Positions 9,136-16,049 of a DNA stretch of 32,185 nt are shown here, piece after piece. A program made the translations under genes and the position numbers. Origin of the DNA: Bacteroidota bacterium. GTDB lineage: Bacteria; Bacteroidota; Bacteroidia; Bacteroidales; FEN-979. Location: contig JAPLDO010000046.1 in assembly GCA_026391715.1 (NCBI GenBank), positions 1 through 32,185 of the forward strand. Direction: 5' to 3'. The notes under the pieces are model-generated. The model made no database searches and had not been told where the DNA came from. It saw nothing but the letters and a program-made list of their open reading frames with translations. The stretch's first letter is position 1, and each line of letters opens with the position of its first letter.

Positions 9136-10134
9136 ATGAACAACAAACAATACAGAGTATCAATTATCGGCGCTGGAACCATTGGCACTGCCTTGGGAAA
9201 TATCCTTGCTGAAACTGAGCGGGAGAATATTCTTCTTCACTCTATCGAACCGGACACTGTCGCCGATATAAATATTAACCATTTAAATTCCAGATACTTT
9301 CCAGCTATTCGTTTGCATAAGGGGCTTCATGCTACAACCGATAACCGACTTCTTGAACATAGTGAAATTATATTTCTGGCAGTTCCTTCGGTGGTCATGA
9401 TTGATTACCTGAAAACCATTCGAACCCATCTGCCACCGGAAGCCCATTTTATAAATCTGGCTAAGGGCTTCGGCTATGGAAGTAAAACGATTATAGAATG
9501 TTTATTGGAAATTTTACCGAACAGGGTTAGCGCCCTTAAAGGACCTGGTTTTGCAAGGGAAATTATTAACCGGCTGCCAACCGGGCTTACTTTGGGTCAC
9601 CAACAAAATCTTGATATTTCACAAATCTCACTTTTATTTGAAAACACAAGTATTCATCTTGATTATTCTGATGACATTCTCGGCGTTGAACTGCTTAGCA
9701 TCCTGAAAAATATCTATGCCGTTGTACTCGGTATCGTTGATGCGCAATTCAACTCGCCAAATCTGAGGTTTATGATTCTTACCAAAGCCTTCAGGGAAAT
9801 GCGAAGCGTTCTCAAATGGTTTGGAGGGCATGAGAAAACTTTGTTTAATTACTGTGGATACGGCGATTTCACTCTTACCGCCTTAAATGACCTAAGCCGT
9901 AACCGTACTTTTGGACTACTTATCGGTAAAGGTTTCTTTAGTGAACATGTTTCACACGATCTGGTTTTAGAAGGAAAAACTGCTGTAAATACGTTCTATA
10001 CTGAAATTTCTAAAAAAATTATTGTCGAAGACCATTTTCCTATTATCGCCGAACTCCATCATATTTTTCATACCCCGTATGATATTTCAAAGTTCGTAAA
10101 TACAATTCTTTCCTTTAATGATTATGGCAACTAA
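9136..10134 (+). CDS. Divergent NAD(P)-dependent glycerol-3-phosphate dehydrogenase-like protein
   Basis: 332 residues. The Rossmann motif is VSIIGAGTIGTALG (about residues 8-21); standard GpsA has GxWGTALA, so the tryptophan position is changed. Other GpsA landmarks remain: FLAVPS, the catalytic-domain opening LKGPGFAREI (about 133-142), the lysine in LSILKNIYA (Lys191), GYGDF with Asp244, and SRNR (254-257). The length is normal for GpsA. The enzyme family interconverts dihydroxyacetone phosphate and sn-glycerol 3-phosphate. Placement inside a glycan operon, 3 bases after the kinase and overlapping the next gene, suggests it could serve a glycerol-phosphate-containing polymer or lipid rather than housekeeping phospholipid synthesis; this is inference. 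The symbol gpsA is withheld because of the divergence. Confidence 0.82.
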   Translation: MNNKQYRVSIIGAGTIGTALGNILAETERENILLHSIEPDTVADININHLNSRYFPAIRLHKGLHATTDNRLLEHSEIIFLAVPSVVMIDYLKTIRTHLPPEAHFINLAKGFGYGSKTIIECLLEILPNRVSALKGPGFAREIINRLPTGLTLGHQQNLDISQISLLFENTSIHLDYSDDILGVELLSILKNIYAVVLGIVDAQFNSPNLRFMILTKAFREMRSVLKWFGGHEKTLFNYCGYGDFTLTALNDLSRNRTFGLLIGKGFFSEHVSHDLVLEGKTAVNTFYTEISKKIIVEDHFPIIAELHHIFHTPYDISKFVNTILSFNDYGN

Positions 10135-11827
10135 AAAGAAGATCAGCATAAAAGAAGAGAAGATGTTGAATTGGAAAATTCTCCTGCTGGGATTTGCCAC
10201 TTTAATAGCATTCTTCCCATCCCTAAACAACGAATTTGTAAATTGGGATGACATTGTTTACATCATGAACAATGATATGATTACTGCCTTTTCCTTTGTA
10301 AACTTCAGGAAAATTTTTTCGACGTATTTTATGGGAAATTACCATCCATTTATAATTCTGAGCTTTTCCTTTGATTATCATCTCTTTAAATTGTCTGCAC
10401 AAGGGTACCATTTTCATAACCTGATATTGCACCTTGTTAATTCTTTTCTCGTTTACGTGTTTTTTTTCCACCTGTTGAAAAAGAATGTAAATATTGCTGT
10501 CACCATTGCTTTGCTTTTTGCAATTCATCCTATGCATGTAGAATCTGTTGCCTGGGTTTCTGAACGTAAAGACCTGCTTTATACAGCCTATTTCTTTCTC
10601 TCATTAATTTCATATTTGTATTACGCGCGCAATGGCAAAACATCATTTTTCATCCTTACGCTCATTTTCTTTGTTTTTTCATTGCTATCAAAAGCTCAAG
10701 CAGTTACCTTACCTTTAGTACTATTTCTGATTGACTATTTTTTATCCCGAAAATTTACCTGGAAGATAATTCTGGAAAAAATTCCTTTTTTGACTTTATC
10801 TCTCATTTTTGGCGTCATAGCCGTTTTTGCCCAGAAAGCAAGCAACTTCATTAACCCTCTGGAAATACCTCTGTTTGATAGTCTTTTTTATGCTCCTTAT
10901 GGAATCTTCATTTACACGATCAAATTCCTGTTTCCATTTTACCAGACAGTTGTTTATTCTTACCCTGTTACGCTTCAGGGAGCTGTTCCATTTTATATAT
11001 ATTTTTCGCCTCTTATTTTAATAATGATTGCGTTTGCATTATGGAAAACATGGAAAAATGATAATTATATCACTTTTGGACTGTTATTCTTTCTTTTCAC
11101 AATCTTTCCGGTATTGCAATTCCTGCCAGTAGGACCTGCTTTTGTCGCCGAACGTTATACATACATTCCCTACATAGGTTTTGCCACAATCGCCGCAATT
11201 ACTTTCTGGAAAAAGCGTCAGTCTGTTGCTGTTAGGAGGAAAAAAATATTTGACGCTGCCGGAATGCTGGTGATTTTCTTTCTGATTTTCCTGACATGGA
11301 ATCGCAACCTGGTTTGGAAAGACAGTGTGTCGTTATGGACCGACGTGATGGAAAAAAATCCAAGATGTATTTCAGCATATATTAACAGAGCATTCATTTT
11401 TAATGAAAATAAACAATATGATAAAGCTATTAATGACTTGACTGATGGGTTGAAGTTTGATTCAACAAATTTTTCATTGTATAAGAACAGAGGCATTATT
11501 TACGACCACATCGGGAAATATGAACTTGCCCTTGCCGATTATTCCAGTACGATCAAACTCAATCCGAAAGAATATGAGTCCTACATTTACCGGGGCATTC
11601 TTTGTACAGATAAACTCGGCAGACATGATTCAGCTATTGCAGATTTTAAGAAATACCTCCTCCATTCACCTGATAATTTGAACGCCACTTTCAACCTTAT
11701 CGTTGCCAATTATCACAAAAGGAATTTCGACAGCGCCAAAGTGTATTGCTTAAAAGTTCTCAGATTAAATCCCGGAAACGAAGAGGCCGGCAAACTTCTG
11801 CAACAAATTGATAAAGCAAAACCATAA
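10118..11827 (+). CDS. TMTC-like GT-C membrane glycosyltransferase with C-terminal TPRs
   Basis: 569 residues. The N-terminal two thirds has about 9-11 membrane helices. It contains the GT-C acidic pair in FVNWDDIVYI (about residues 38-47) and the signature LFAIHPMHVESVAWVSERKD (about 133-152), shared with eukaryotic TMTC O-mannosyltransferases and their bacterial relatives. From about residue 413 come four tetratricopeptide units: AYINRAFIFNENKQYDKAIN, SLYKNRGIIYDHIGKYELAL, YIYRGILCTDKLGRHDSAI and NLIVANYHKRNFDSAKVYCL. It probably transfers a sugar from a polyprenyl-phosphate donor on the outer face of the inner membrane. The start is ATG at 10118 or, two codons on, 10124; both overlap the dehydrogenase (17 or 11 bases). 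It is the last gene of the operon; no hairpin terminator follows. Confidence 0.85.
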   Translation: MIMATKKKISIKEEKMLNWKILLLGFATLIAFFPSLNNEFVNWDDIVYIMNNDMITAFSFVNFRKIFSTYFMGNYHPFIILSFSFDYHLFKLSAQGYHFHNLILHLVNSFLVYVFFFHLLKKNVNIAVTIALLFAIHPMHVESVAWVSERKDLLYTAYFFLSLISYLYYARNGKTSFFILTLIFFVFSLLSKAQAVTLPLVLFLIDYFLSRKFTWKIILEKIPFLTLSLIFGVIAVFAQKASNFINPLEIPLFDSLFYAPYGIFIYTIKFLFPFYQTVVYSYPVTLQGAVPFYIYFSPLILIMIAFALWKTWKNDNYITFGLLFFLFTIFPVLQFLPVGPAFVAERYTYIPYIGFATIAAITFWKKRQSVAVRRKKIFDAAGMLVIFFLIFLTWNRNLVWKDSVSLWTDVMEKNPRCISAYINRAFIFNENKQYDKAINDLTDGLKFDSTNFSLYKNRGIIYDHIGKYELALADYSSTIKLNPKEYESYIYRGILCTDKLGRHDSAIADFKKYLLHSPDNLNATFNLIVANYHKRNFDSAKVYCLKVLRLNPGNEEAGKLLQQIDKAKP

Positions 11828-11872
11828 ATTTATTTTAGAAAAGTATTTTCCAAACTAATACTCTGAACCATC

Positions 11873-11901
11873 TTGGCACAATAAAATAAACACTACTTTT
11901 G
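11873..11901 (+). promoter_or_regulatory. Bacteroidota-type promoter of ssrA
   Basis: The -7 box TACTTTTG (11894-11901) matches TAnnTTTG exactly. A -33 TTG lies at 11873-11875, 18 bases upstream, within the spacing known for the Bacteroides sigma-ABfr. Transcription would start near 11908, about 11 bases before the mature tmRNA 5' end at 11919, leaving a short leader for RNase P to remove. This also separates ssrA from the upstream glycan operon. Confidence 0.7.
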
Positions 11902-11918
11902 TCAGTTGATAATTCCAT

Positions 11919-12292
11919 GGGGCTGACCGGTTTTGACAGCAGGGAAGTGGGATCGTAAGCATGCCGAGTGTTCGTGAGCCGACCTCGTAAAAAGTCAGTT
12001 CTCAATGCCTATAAACGGCGACAATTACTCATACAGACTTGCTGCTTAATTTTAGAAATTAGGCGCGTCTTGTCTCCCGGAAAACCTTTCTCAACGGTGT
12101 TTCGGATGAGGCATCGCAAAAGTTGAGATAATCCGGGCGTTGTTCTGCCGTCTGGGTGAAATAACAGGGACTAAGGATCAGGTGGGTTCGCTTTTTACCA
12201 GCCGGTTCTCTACAATCAATAAAAGGCTAAGCATGTAGAAAGCGCTTTTGCTACTTGTTTGGACGAGGGTTCGAATCCCTCCAGCTCCACCA
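11919..12292 (+). ncRNA. ssrA: tmRNA (transfer-messenger RNA)
   Basis: A 374-base one-piece tmRNA that rescues stalled ribosomes with SmpB and tags the nascent chain for proteolysis. The 5' end GGGGCTGACCGGTTTTGACA pairs with the 3' end CAGCTCC(ACCA): seven acceptor pairs including a G3-U70 wobble, the identity element for alanyl-tRNA synthetase. The T-arm GGGTTCGAATCCC precedes the encoded CCA at 12290-12292. Between the halves lie the tag reading frame and pseudoknot-forming sequence. A promoter ends 18 bases upstream and a terminator starts 12 bases downstream, so it is a monocistronic unit. No permuted or split form is indicated. A short open frame over the 3' half (12248-12478) is fortuitous. 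Confidence 0.97.
12017..12049 (+). other. tmRNA proteolysis-tag reading frame
   Basis: Ten codons then TAA read GDNYSYRLAA, starting at a GGC resume codon (12017-12019). Bacteroidota tags such as that of Bacteroides also begin with glycine and end in LAA, and the -LAA end is what ClpXP-type proteases recognise. The exact resume point is inferred from this similarity; one codon earlier (AAC) would add an asparagine. The arginine before LAA is uncommon. Confidence 0.8.
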
Positions 12293-12303
12293 CTCAAGTT
12301 TAT

Positions 12304-12338
12304 AACAGGCTGTAAACTAATTATTTACAGCCTGTTTT
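12304..12338 (+). terminator. Rho-independent terminator of ssrA
   Basis: AACAGGCTGTAAA (12304-12316) pairs perfectly with TTTACAGCCTGTT (12324-12336), a 13-bp stem with a 7-base loop, followed by a short T-rich run (TTGTTT). It lies 12 bases after the tmRNA CCA end. The stem also reads in the opposite direction. Confidence 0.85.
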
Positions 12339-12424
12339 GTTTCACCAACGTACGAACTTACATACATTGGTATAATTGTGTGGTTTCTTTTTATCTTTCC
12401 CGGATTCCAAATTTAGAATATCAA

Positions 12425-12444
12425 CCTCCTGTATTTGCAGGGGG
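12425..12444 (+). other. Small hairpin with anti-Shine-Dalgarno-like arm in a non-coding stretch
   Basis: The stretch 12339-12657 holds no gene I can support. Within it, CCTCCTG (12425-12431) pairs with CAGGGGG (12438-12444; one G-U pair) around a 6-base loop. The same left arm, extended to CCTCCTGT, is exactly complementary to ACAGGAGG (12639-12646), the ribosome-binding site of the next gene. No T-run follows, so it is not a terminator. Function is unknown. Confidence 0.35.
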
Positions 12445-12552
12445 ATTTACTATGTTCTATAAAATGGCAGCAGATTGACAAAGGGATTTTTGCTACATAA
12501 AGACAGGAAAGAAAAAAGAAAAAAGCATAAAACTTTTAACAAATATTCAAAA

Positions 12553-12585
12553 ACAGGAAGATAATTGCAATTTTTTTATTCCTGT
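12553..12585. repeat. Short inverted repeat upstream of the exported MBL hydrolase
   Basis: ACAGGAA (12553-12559) and TTCCTGT (12579-12585) form a perfect 7-base inverted repeat with a 19-base AT-rich spacer, ending 15 bases before the putative -7 element. The size and position would suit an operator, but chance occurrence in this AT-rich tract cannot be excluded. Confidence 0.25.
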
Positions 12586-12600
12586 AATACTTTTCAGCCT

Positions 12601-12608
12601 TATTTTTG
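12601..12608 (+). promoter_or_regulatory. Putative -7 promoter element of the exported MBL hydrolase
   Basis: TATTTTTG fits TAnnTTTG exactly and would give a leader of about 43 bases containing the Shine-Dalgarno site. No convincing -33 TTTG is found 17-23 bases upstream; the nearest TTG (12565-12567) is too far, so this is a partial match. Confidence 0.4.
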
Positions 12609-12640
12609 CAGTTACTTGAACTGAAATTCAAAATTTTAAC

Positions 12641-12647
12641 AGGAGGG
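12641..12647 (+). promoter_or_regulatory. Strong Shine-Dalgarno site (AGGAGGG)
   Basis: A near-perfect Shine-Dalgarno sequence sits 10 bases before the ATG at 12658. Most other genes in the window have no comparable site, as is usual in Bacteroidota, so this one stands out. It fixes the start codon with confidence. Confidence 0.7.
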
Positions 12648-12657
12648 ATAAATAAAA

Positions 12658-14100
12658 ATGAAACTGACACGCCGACAAATGTTAAAACTTTCAGGCGCCT
12701 CCCTCGGAGGACTTGCGCTTGGAAGCCCGTTGAGCAGCTTTGGCAGCTCGTTTAATTCAAAAGAGACTGTGCCTTCAGAAAAGAATTCCCTGTTTGACTC
12801 ATTGCCTGTTTTTCCACTTGGCGAAAAACTGGACCCGAACGAAATGCGGATTACTTTCCTCGGAACATCGTGTATCCCAAGGTTGTCGCAGGAATGTAAC
12901 AGCATTTTTGTAGAGGTTGGCAGCGGCGATCAGTTTGTTTTTGACTGCGGAACCGGGGTTGCGGCAAAATACAATGCTATGGGAATTCGGATGAGTAAGA
13001 TGAATAAAATATTTCTCACACATCTGCATGGCGACCATACGAGCGACCTCACCCACATTTACTGTTTCGGACCTGCCGAAGACCGTAAAGAGCCGATGTA
13101 TATCTGGGGACCGCGCAATTCCGACTTCACCTATAAAGATCTCGATGGGAATGTCAGAGGTCCTTATCAAGACGGAACGCGTGCTTTCTGCGAGCGTTTC
13201 AGAGATATGAATCGCTGGCATTCCGAGAGCTTCAGCTTTGGATCAACCAGTTATCCGGGCTATCCGTTGCCTTCGGAAATTAAAACCCAATGGGGGCTGC
13301 ACGATATCCCTGTTCAGGTTTCCGATGATGATCCCGACGACGGCTTTGCTATTTTCCCCATTGAGCTGGATTGGACCTTATCAGGGAAATCTCCGATGGA
13401 TAACGTTGCTTATAACAATCCTTCAACCAGAGTTAAAATAACCCATTTTCCTGCCATCCATTGCAGGAGGGGTTCGATAAGTTATAAACTTGAATGGAAT
13501 GGCTTGTCAATGGTATTCAGCGGCGACACGAAGCCAAACTATGATATGATCGCCAATGGCGGGGGCGTGGATGTTCTTATCCATGAAATGGTGATGCCTG
13601 CTTATGTCTGGGCGTTAAAAAATTCAGGATTGTCACCCGAAGATCCGGACTTTATTAAAGCCTATAATTACGCGATGCAGGTGCAGAACAGCTCACACAC
13701 TCCGCAAGGCGCTTTCGGTTACCTGCTGAGCCAGATGACGCCCCCGCCACGACTTGCCGTTGCCACCCATTTCCAGGCTGCCGACGATACCATTGCATCG
13801 GCAATGCAAAGTGTTCGTAATCATTATCCTGTTGGCGAAATCACTTTTGCCTCCGACCTTATGGTGATTAATGTCTCCGCAACTAAAATAATCCAACGTC
13901 GCGCCGTTGTTTCATCTTTTGCATTTTATCCGGTAAGCCCGAATTTACCTACCGTAAATCCTCCAAAATATTGGAAATATGATACCGAGCATCCTACCGA
14001 AAAAATTCCTGATCCTTATGCCCAGATTATTACCACAGAACAGGTTCCTGCAATAGATCCAATCACTAAAAATGTTAATTACAGAGAAGATGGATATTGA
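12658..14100 (+). CDS. Tat-exported metallo-beta-lactamase-fold hydrolase
   Basis: 480 residues. The N-terminus MKLTRRQMLKLSGASLGGLA has the twin-arginine motif (T-R-R-Q-M-L-K) and a hydrophobic stretch ending near SPLSSFGSS, so the folded, metal-loaded enzyme is probably exported by Tat. The core is RNase Z/arylsulfatase-like: MRITFLGTSCIPRL, VFDCGTG, the metal motif LTHLHGDHTSDL (His122, His124, Asp126, His127), ITHFPAIH, FSGDTKP with Asp290, SSHTPQ and VATHFQA with His371. Together these give a full dinuclear zinc site. The substrate is unknown; export argues against tRNA processing, and related exported MBL proteins act on small molecules or esters. The start is set by an AGGAGGG site 10 bases upstream. 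A FISUMP gene follows after 31 bases. Confidence 0.85.
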   Translation: MKLTRRQMLKLSGASLGGLALGSPLSSFGSSFNSKETVPSEKNSLFDSLPVFPLGEKLDPNEMRITFLGTSCIPRLSQECNSIFVEVGSGDQFVFDCGTGVAAKYNAMGIRMSKMNKIFLTHLHGDHTSDLTHIYCFGPAEDRKEPMYIWGPRNSDFTYKDLDGNVRGPYQDGTRAFCERFRDMNRWHSESFSFGSTSYPGYPLPSEIKTQWGLHDIPVQVSDDDPDDGFAIFPIELDWTLSGKSPMDNVAYNNPSTRVKITHFPAIHCRRGSISYKLEWNGLSMVFSGDTKPNYDMIANGGGVDVLIHEMVMPAYVWALKNSGLSPEDPDFIKAYNYAMQVQNSSHTPQGAFGYLLSQMTPPPRLAVATHFQAADDTIASAMQSVRNHYPVGEITFASDLMVINVSATKIIQRRAVVSSFAFYPVSPNLPTVNPPKYWKYDTEHPTEKIPDPYAQIITTEQVPAIDPITKNVNYREDGY

Positions 14101-14131
14101 TTCCTGATATAAAGTAAAGCTTTCACATTTG

Positions 14132-15469
14132 ATGAAAATAAATGTCTTAATACTTGTATCTATGTTAAAATTCTTCACTTTCGCCATTTTGTCGCTGAGT
14201 TCCGTTGTCCTTTTCGGACAAAATCTCAACATGACTTTTACCGCTGCGGGCGCGTCGGATAAGGTTGACAGCGTTAAAGCCACCAACCTCAGAAGCGCCC
14301 TGAGCGTCACACTGCCTGGGAATGATACTCTGGTACTTGCCGTTACTGCCGGAATCACAACTCTTTCTGATCCAAACCTTCGGGGGATCGTTTTCCCCAA
14401 TCCCTTTTCAGGTATGACAACATTGGTGGCTAACATTCAAAAAGCACAAACTGTTTTCCTGGAAGTATTTAATCTTTCCGGACAATCGGTAGCGCGGGGC
14501 GAGGCGTTTGTTCAACCGGGCGCCAACGCATTTGCGCTGTCGCTATCCAAAATCGGGATTTATATGGTCAGCCTTACCACCAACCTGGGAACAGAGGGTT
14601 TTAAAGTGATCTGTACAGAAACAACCGGAGTTGGAAATTCGATACGACATTCAGGAATTGCGCAAGGCGGTAATCTTATTCCTAATTTTAAAAATACGAC
14701 TATTTACACTCTTGGATATTGGATTGGCGATATCATCCTTTACAGATGCCGGGGTGGTATTCATACAACAATTATTACCGATTCGCCAACTACCTCAAAG
14801 AGCTATGAGGTAACGTTTGCTCCATGTACCGACCCCGACGGAAAGAGCTATGCTATAGTAAAAATCGGCGTTCAAACCTGGATGGCAGAAAACCTGGCAT
14901 GGCTGCCTGCGGTAAGCGCATCATCGAAAGGTTCAGATTCATTGAAGTATTATTATGTTTATAATTATGAAGATAGTGTTGTTGCAGCAGCAAAAAACAC
15001 GTCGAATTACAAATTATACGGAGCGCTATATAACCGAACTGCCGCAATGAATGAAGGAGGAAAAAGTTCATCTGGTCGGGGAAGTATTCAAAGCGTTTGC
15101 CCCACCGGATGGCATTTGCCTGATGATGGGGAGTGGAAGATTCTTGAGAAAAGCCTTGGGATGAGTCAACCGGATGCTGATACAGTCAATTTGCGTAGCT
15201 CAGGAGAGGTTGGAAAAAAACTGAAGTCATCCGCAAATTGGTTTGAAAATGGAAATGGCAGCAACTTCAGTGGTTTCACTGCTTTGGCAGGCGGCTACCG
15301 CAATACGCACGGCGGCTTTGGCAGTGTTGGTAACTACGCGCTTTTCTGGTCAGCCTCGCTCTCCGACACTCTTGCATGGTACCGAAGTATTTCAAACGCT
15401 GATAATGGCGTCTCCCGGTTCACAACGCTGAAAAGTCATGGATTTTCTGTTCGATGTTTAAAAAATTAA
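14132..15469 (+). CDS. FISUMP-domain surface protein with internal T9SS tail-like domain
   Basis: 445 residues from the ATG at 14132; a TTG at 14129 and an ATG at 14162 are alternatives. A signal peptide is evident (LKFFTFAILSLSSVVLFGQ). Residues about 85-165 resemble a type IX secretion C-terminal sorting domain: IVFPNPFSGMTTLV, VFLEVFNLSGQSVARG, PGANAFALSLSKIGIYMVSL. The C-terminal half is the Fibrobacter succinogenes major paralogous (FISUMP) domain: DPDGKSYAIVKIGVQTWMAE, VCPTGWHLPDDGEWKILE, FSGFTALAGGYR, ALFWSASLSDTLAWYRS and GFSVRCLKN. Its function is not established; FISUMP proteins are thought to be surface or extracellular and often occur in many copies. Here the tail-like domain is internal, which is not the position used for sorting. 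It follows the MBL gene closely and is followed by two palindromes. Confidence 0.85.
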   Translation: MKINVLILVSMLKFFTFAILSLSSVVLFGQNLNMTFTAAGASDKVDSVKATNLRSALSVTLPGNDTLVLAVTAGITTLSDPNLRGIVFPNPFSGMTTLVANIQKAQTVFLEVFNLSGQSVARGEAFVQPGANAFALSLSKIGIYMVSLTTNLGTEGFKVICTETTGVGNSIRHSGIAQGGNLIPNFKNTTIYTLGYWIGDIILYRCRGGIHTTIITDSPTTSKSYEVTFAPCTDPDGKSYAIVKIGVQTWMAENLAWLPAVSASSKGSDSLKYYYVYNYEDSVVAAAKNTSNYKLYGALYNRTAAMNEGGKSSSGRGSIQSVCPTGWHLPDDGEWKILEKSLGMSQPDADTVNLRSSGEVGKKLKSSANWFENGNGSNFSGFTALAGGYRNTHGGFGSVGNYALFWSASLSDTLAWYRSISNADNGVSRFTTLKSHGFSVRCLKN

Positions 15470-15500
15470 TTATAAGCCCACTCCGAAAAGGAAACAATTT

Positions 15501-15512
15501 GGACTAAAGTCC
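15501..15512. repeat. Small inverted repeat GGACT-AA-AGTCC
   Basis: A 5-base inverted repeat with a 2-base spacer, 19 bases before the larger palindrome at 15531-15560. The pair together looks like a two-part REP-like unit rather than two unrelated hairpins; a genome-wide count would settle this. Confidence 0.5.
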
Positions 15513-15530
15513 AGTAACTATCTGTTTATA

Positions 15531-15560
15531 AATTGCCACGACCTTAAGGTCGTGGCAATT
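15531..15560. repeat. 30-base perfect palindrome (REP-like)
   Basis: AATTGCCACGACCTT is followed directly by its exact reverse complement, centred on CCTTAAGG. As RNA it would form a stem of about 13 bp with a tetraloop. No T-run follows on either side, so it is a poor intrinsic terminator. It lies in the 159-base gap between the FISUMP gene and a small exported-protein gene, where such repetitive extragenic palindromes are commonly found. Confidence 0.75.
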
Positions 15561-15628
15561 CAAGACGCTGACATACCGGACTCATAGCCAAATTTTGATT
15601 TTTTTTAACTGCTAAAAAGAAAAAACAG

Positions 15629-16048
15629 ATGAGATACCCACTTTTTTTACTGTTCGGACTCGCTTTTATTGTCTCCGTACCTGTTAATGGACAGTTTGTT
15701 ACCCTGGCGCGGAAAATCAAGTCAAAGCACACAAGCCAGACAGATGTTGCCACCGTAATGATTGATGCCGGTACATTCCGCGTGTATGGAGCCGTTATTG
15801 ATACCCTGGGTTCCGATCCGAAATTTCAAATCACCCGCAGAGATAATGCCGAAAGATTTGTGGAATTTACCAGAGAAACATATAAGGTTTCCATCAAGGT
15901 TGACTCGCTGGCAATTGAGCAGTCACAGATCACAGTAACTGCAGTCCATTCAGACAATTCGCCGAAACAGGCAACCGACATAGCGGTTGACGCTATTATC
16001 AAAGTGTGTAATAAGATTGGCGTCAAGTGTACCCTTGACAAACCATAG
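15629..16048 (+). CDS. Small exported protein of unknown function
   Basis: 139 residues beginning with a clear Sec signal peptide, MRYPLFLLFGLAFIVSVPVNGQ, with probable cleavage after VNG. The mature part has no motif I recognise. It alternates short hydrophobic strands and charged turns (FRVYGAVIDTLGSDPKFQIT, YKVSIKVDSLAIEQSQITVT), which suggests a small beta-rich periplasmic or surface protein. A paired cysteine sits near the C-terminus (VCNKIGVKC), which could form a disulphide outside the cytosol. Its stop (TAG at 16046-16048) is one base from the stop of the MFS gene on the other strand. The REP-like palindrome ends 68 bases upstream. No promoter could be assigned with confidence. Confidence 0.72.
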   Translation: MRYPLFLLFGLAFIVSVPVNGQFVTLARKIKSKHTSQTDVATVMIDAGTFRVYGAVIDTLGSDPKFQITRRDNAERFVEFTRETYKVSIKVDSLAIEQSQITVTAVHSDNSPKQATDIAVDAIIKVCNKIGVKCTLDKP

Positions 16049-16049
16049 A

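Noticed and set aside
12368-12376. TGGTATAAT, resembling an extended -10 sigma-70 promoter
   Set aside because: No -35 partner, and Bacteroidota use a different -33/-7 consensus; no gene follows at a suitable distance.
12248-12478. 76-codon plus-strand open frame near the tmRNA 3' end
   Set aside because: Its start is inside the tmRNA T-arm region and it runs through the terminator hairpin; no coding signal.
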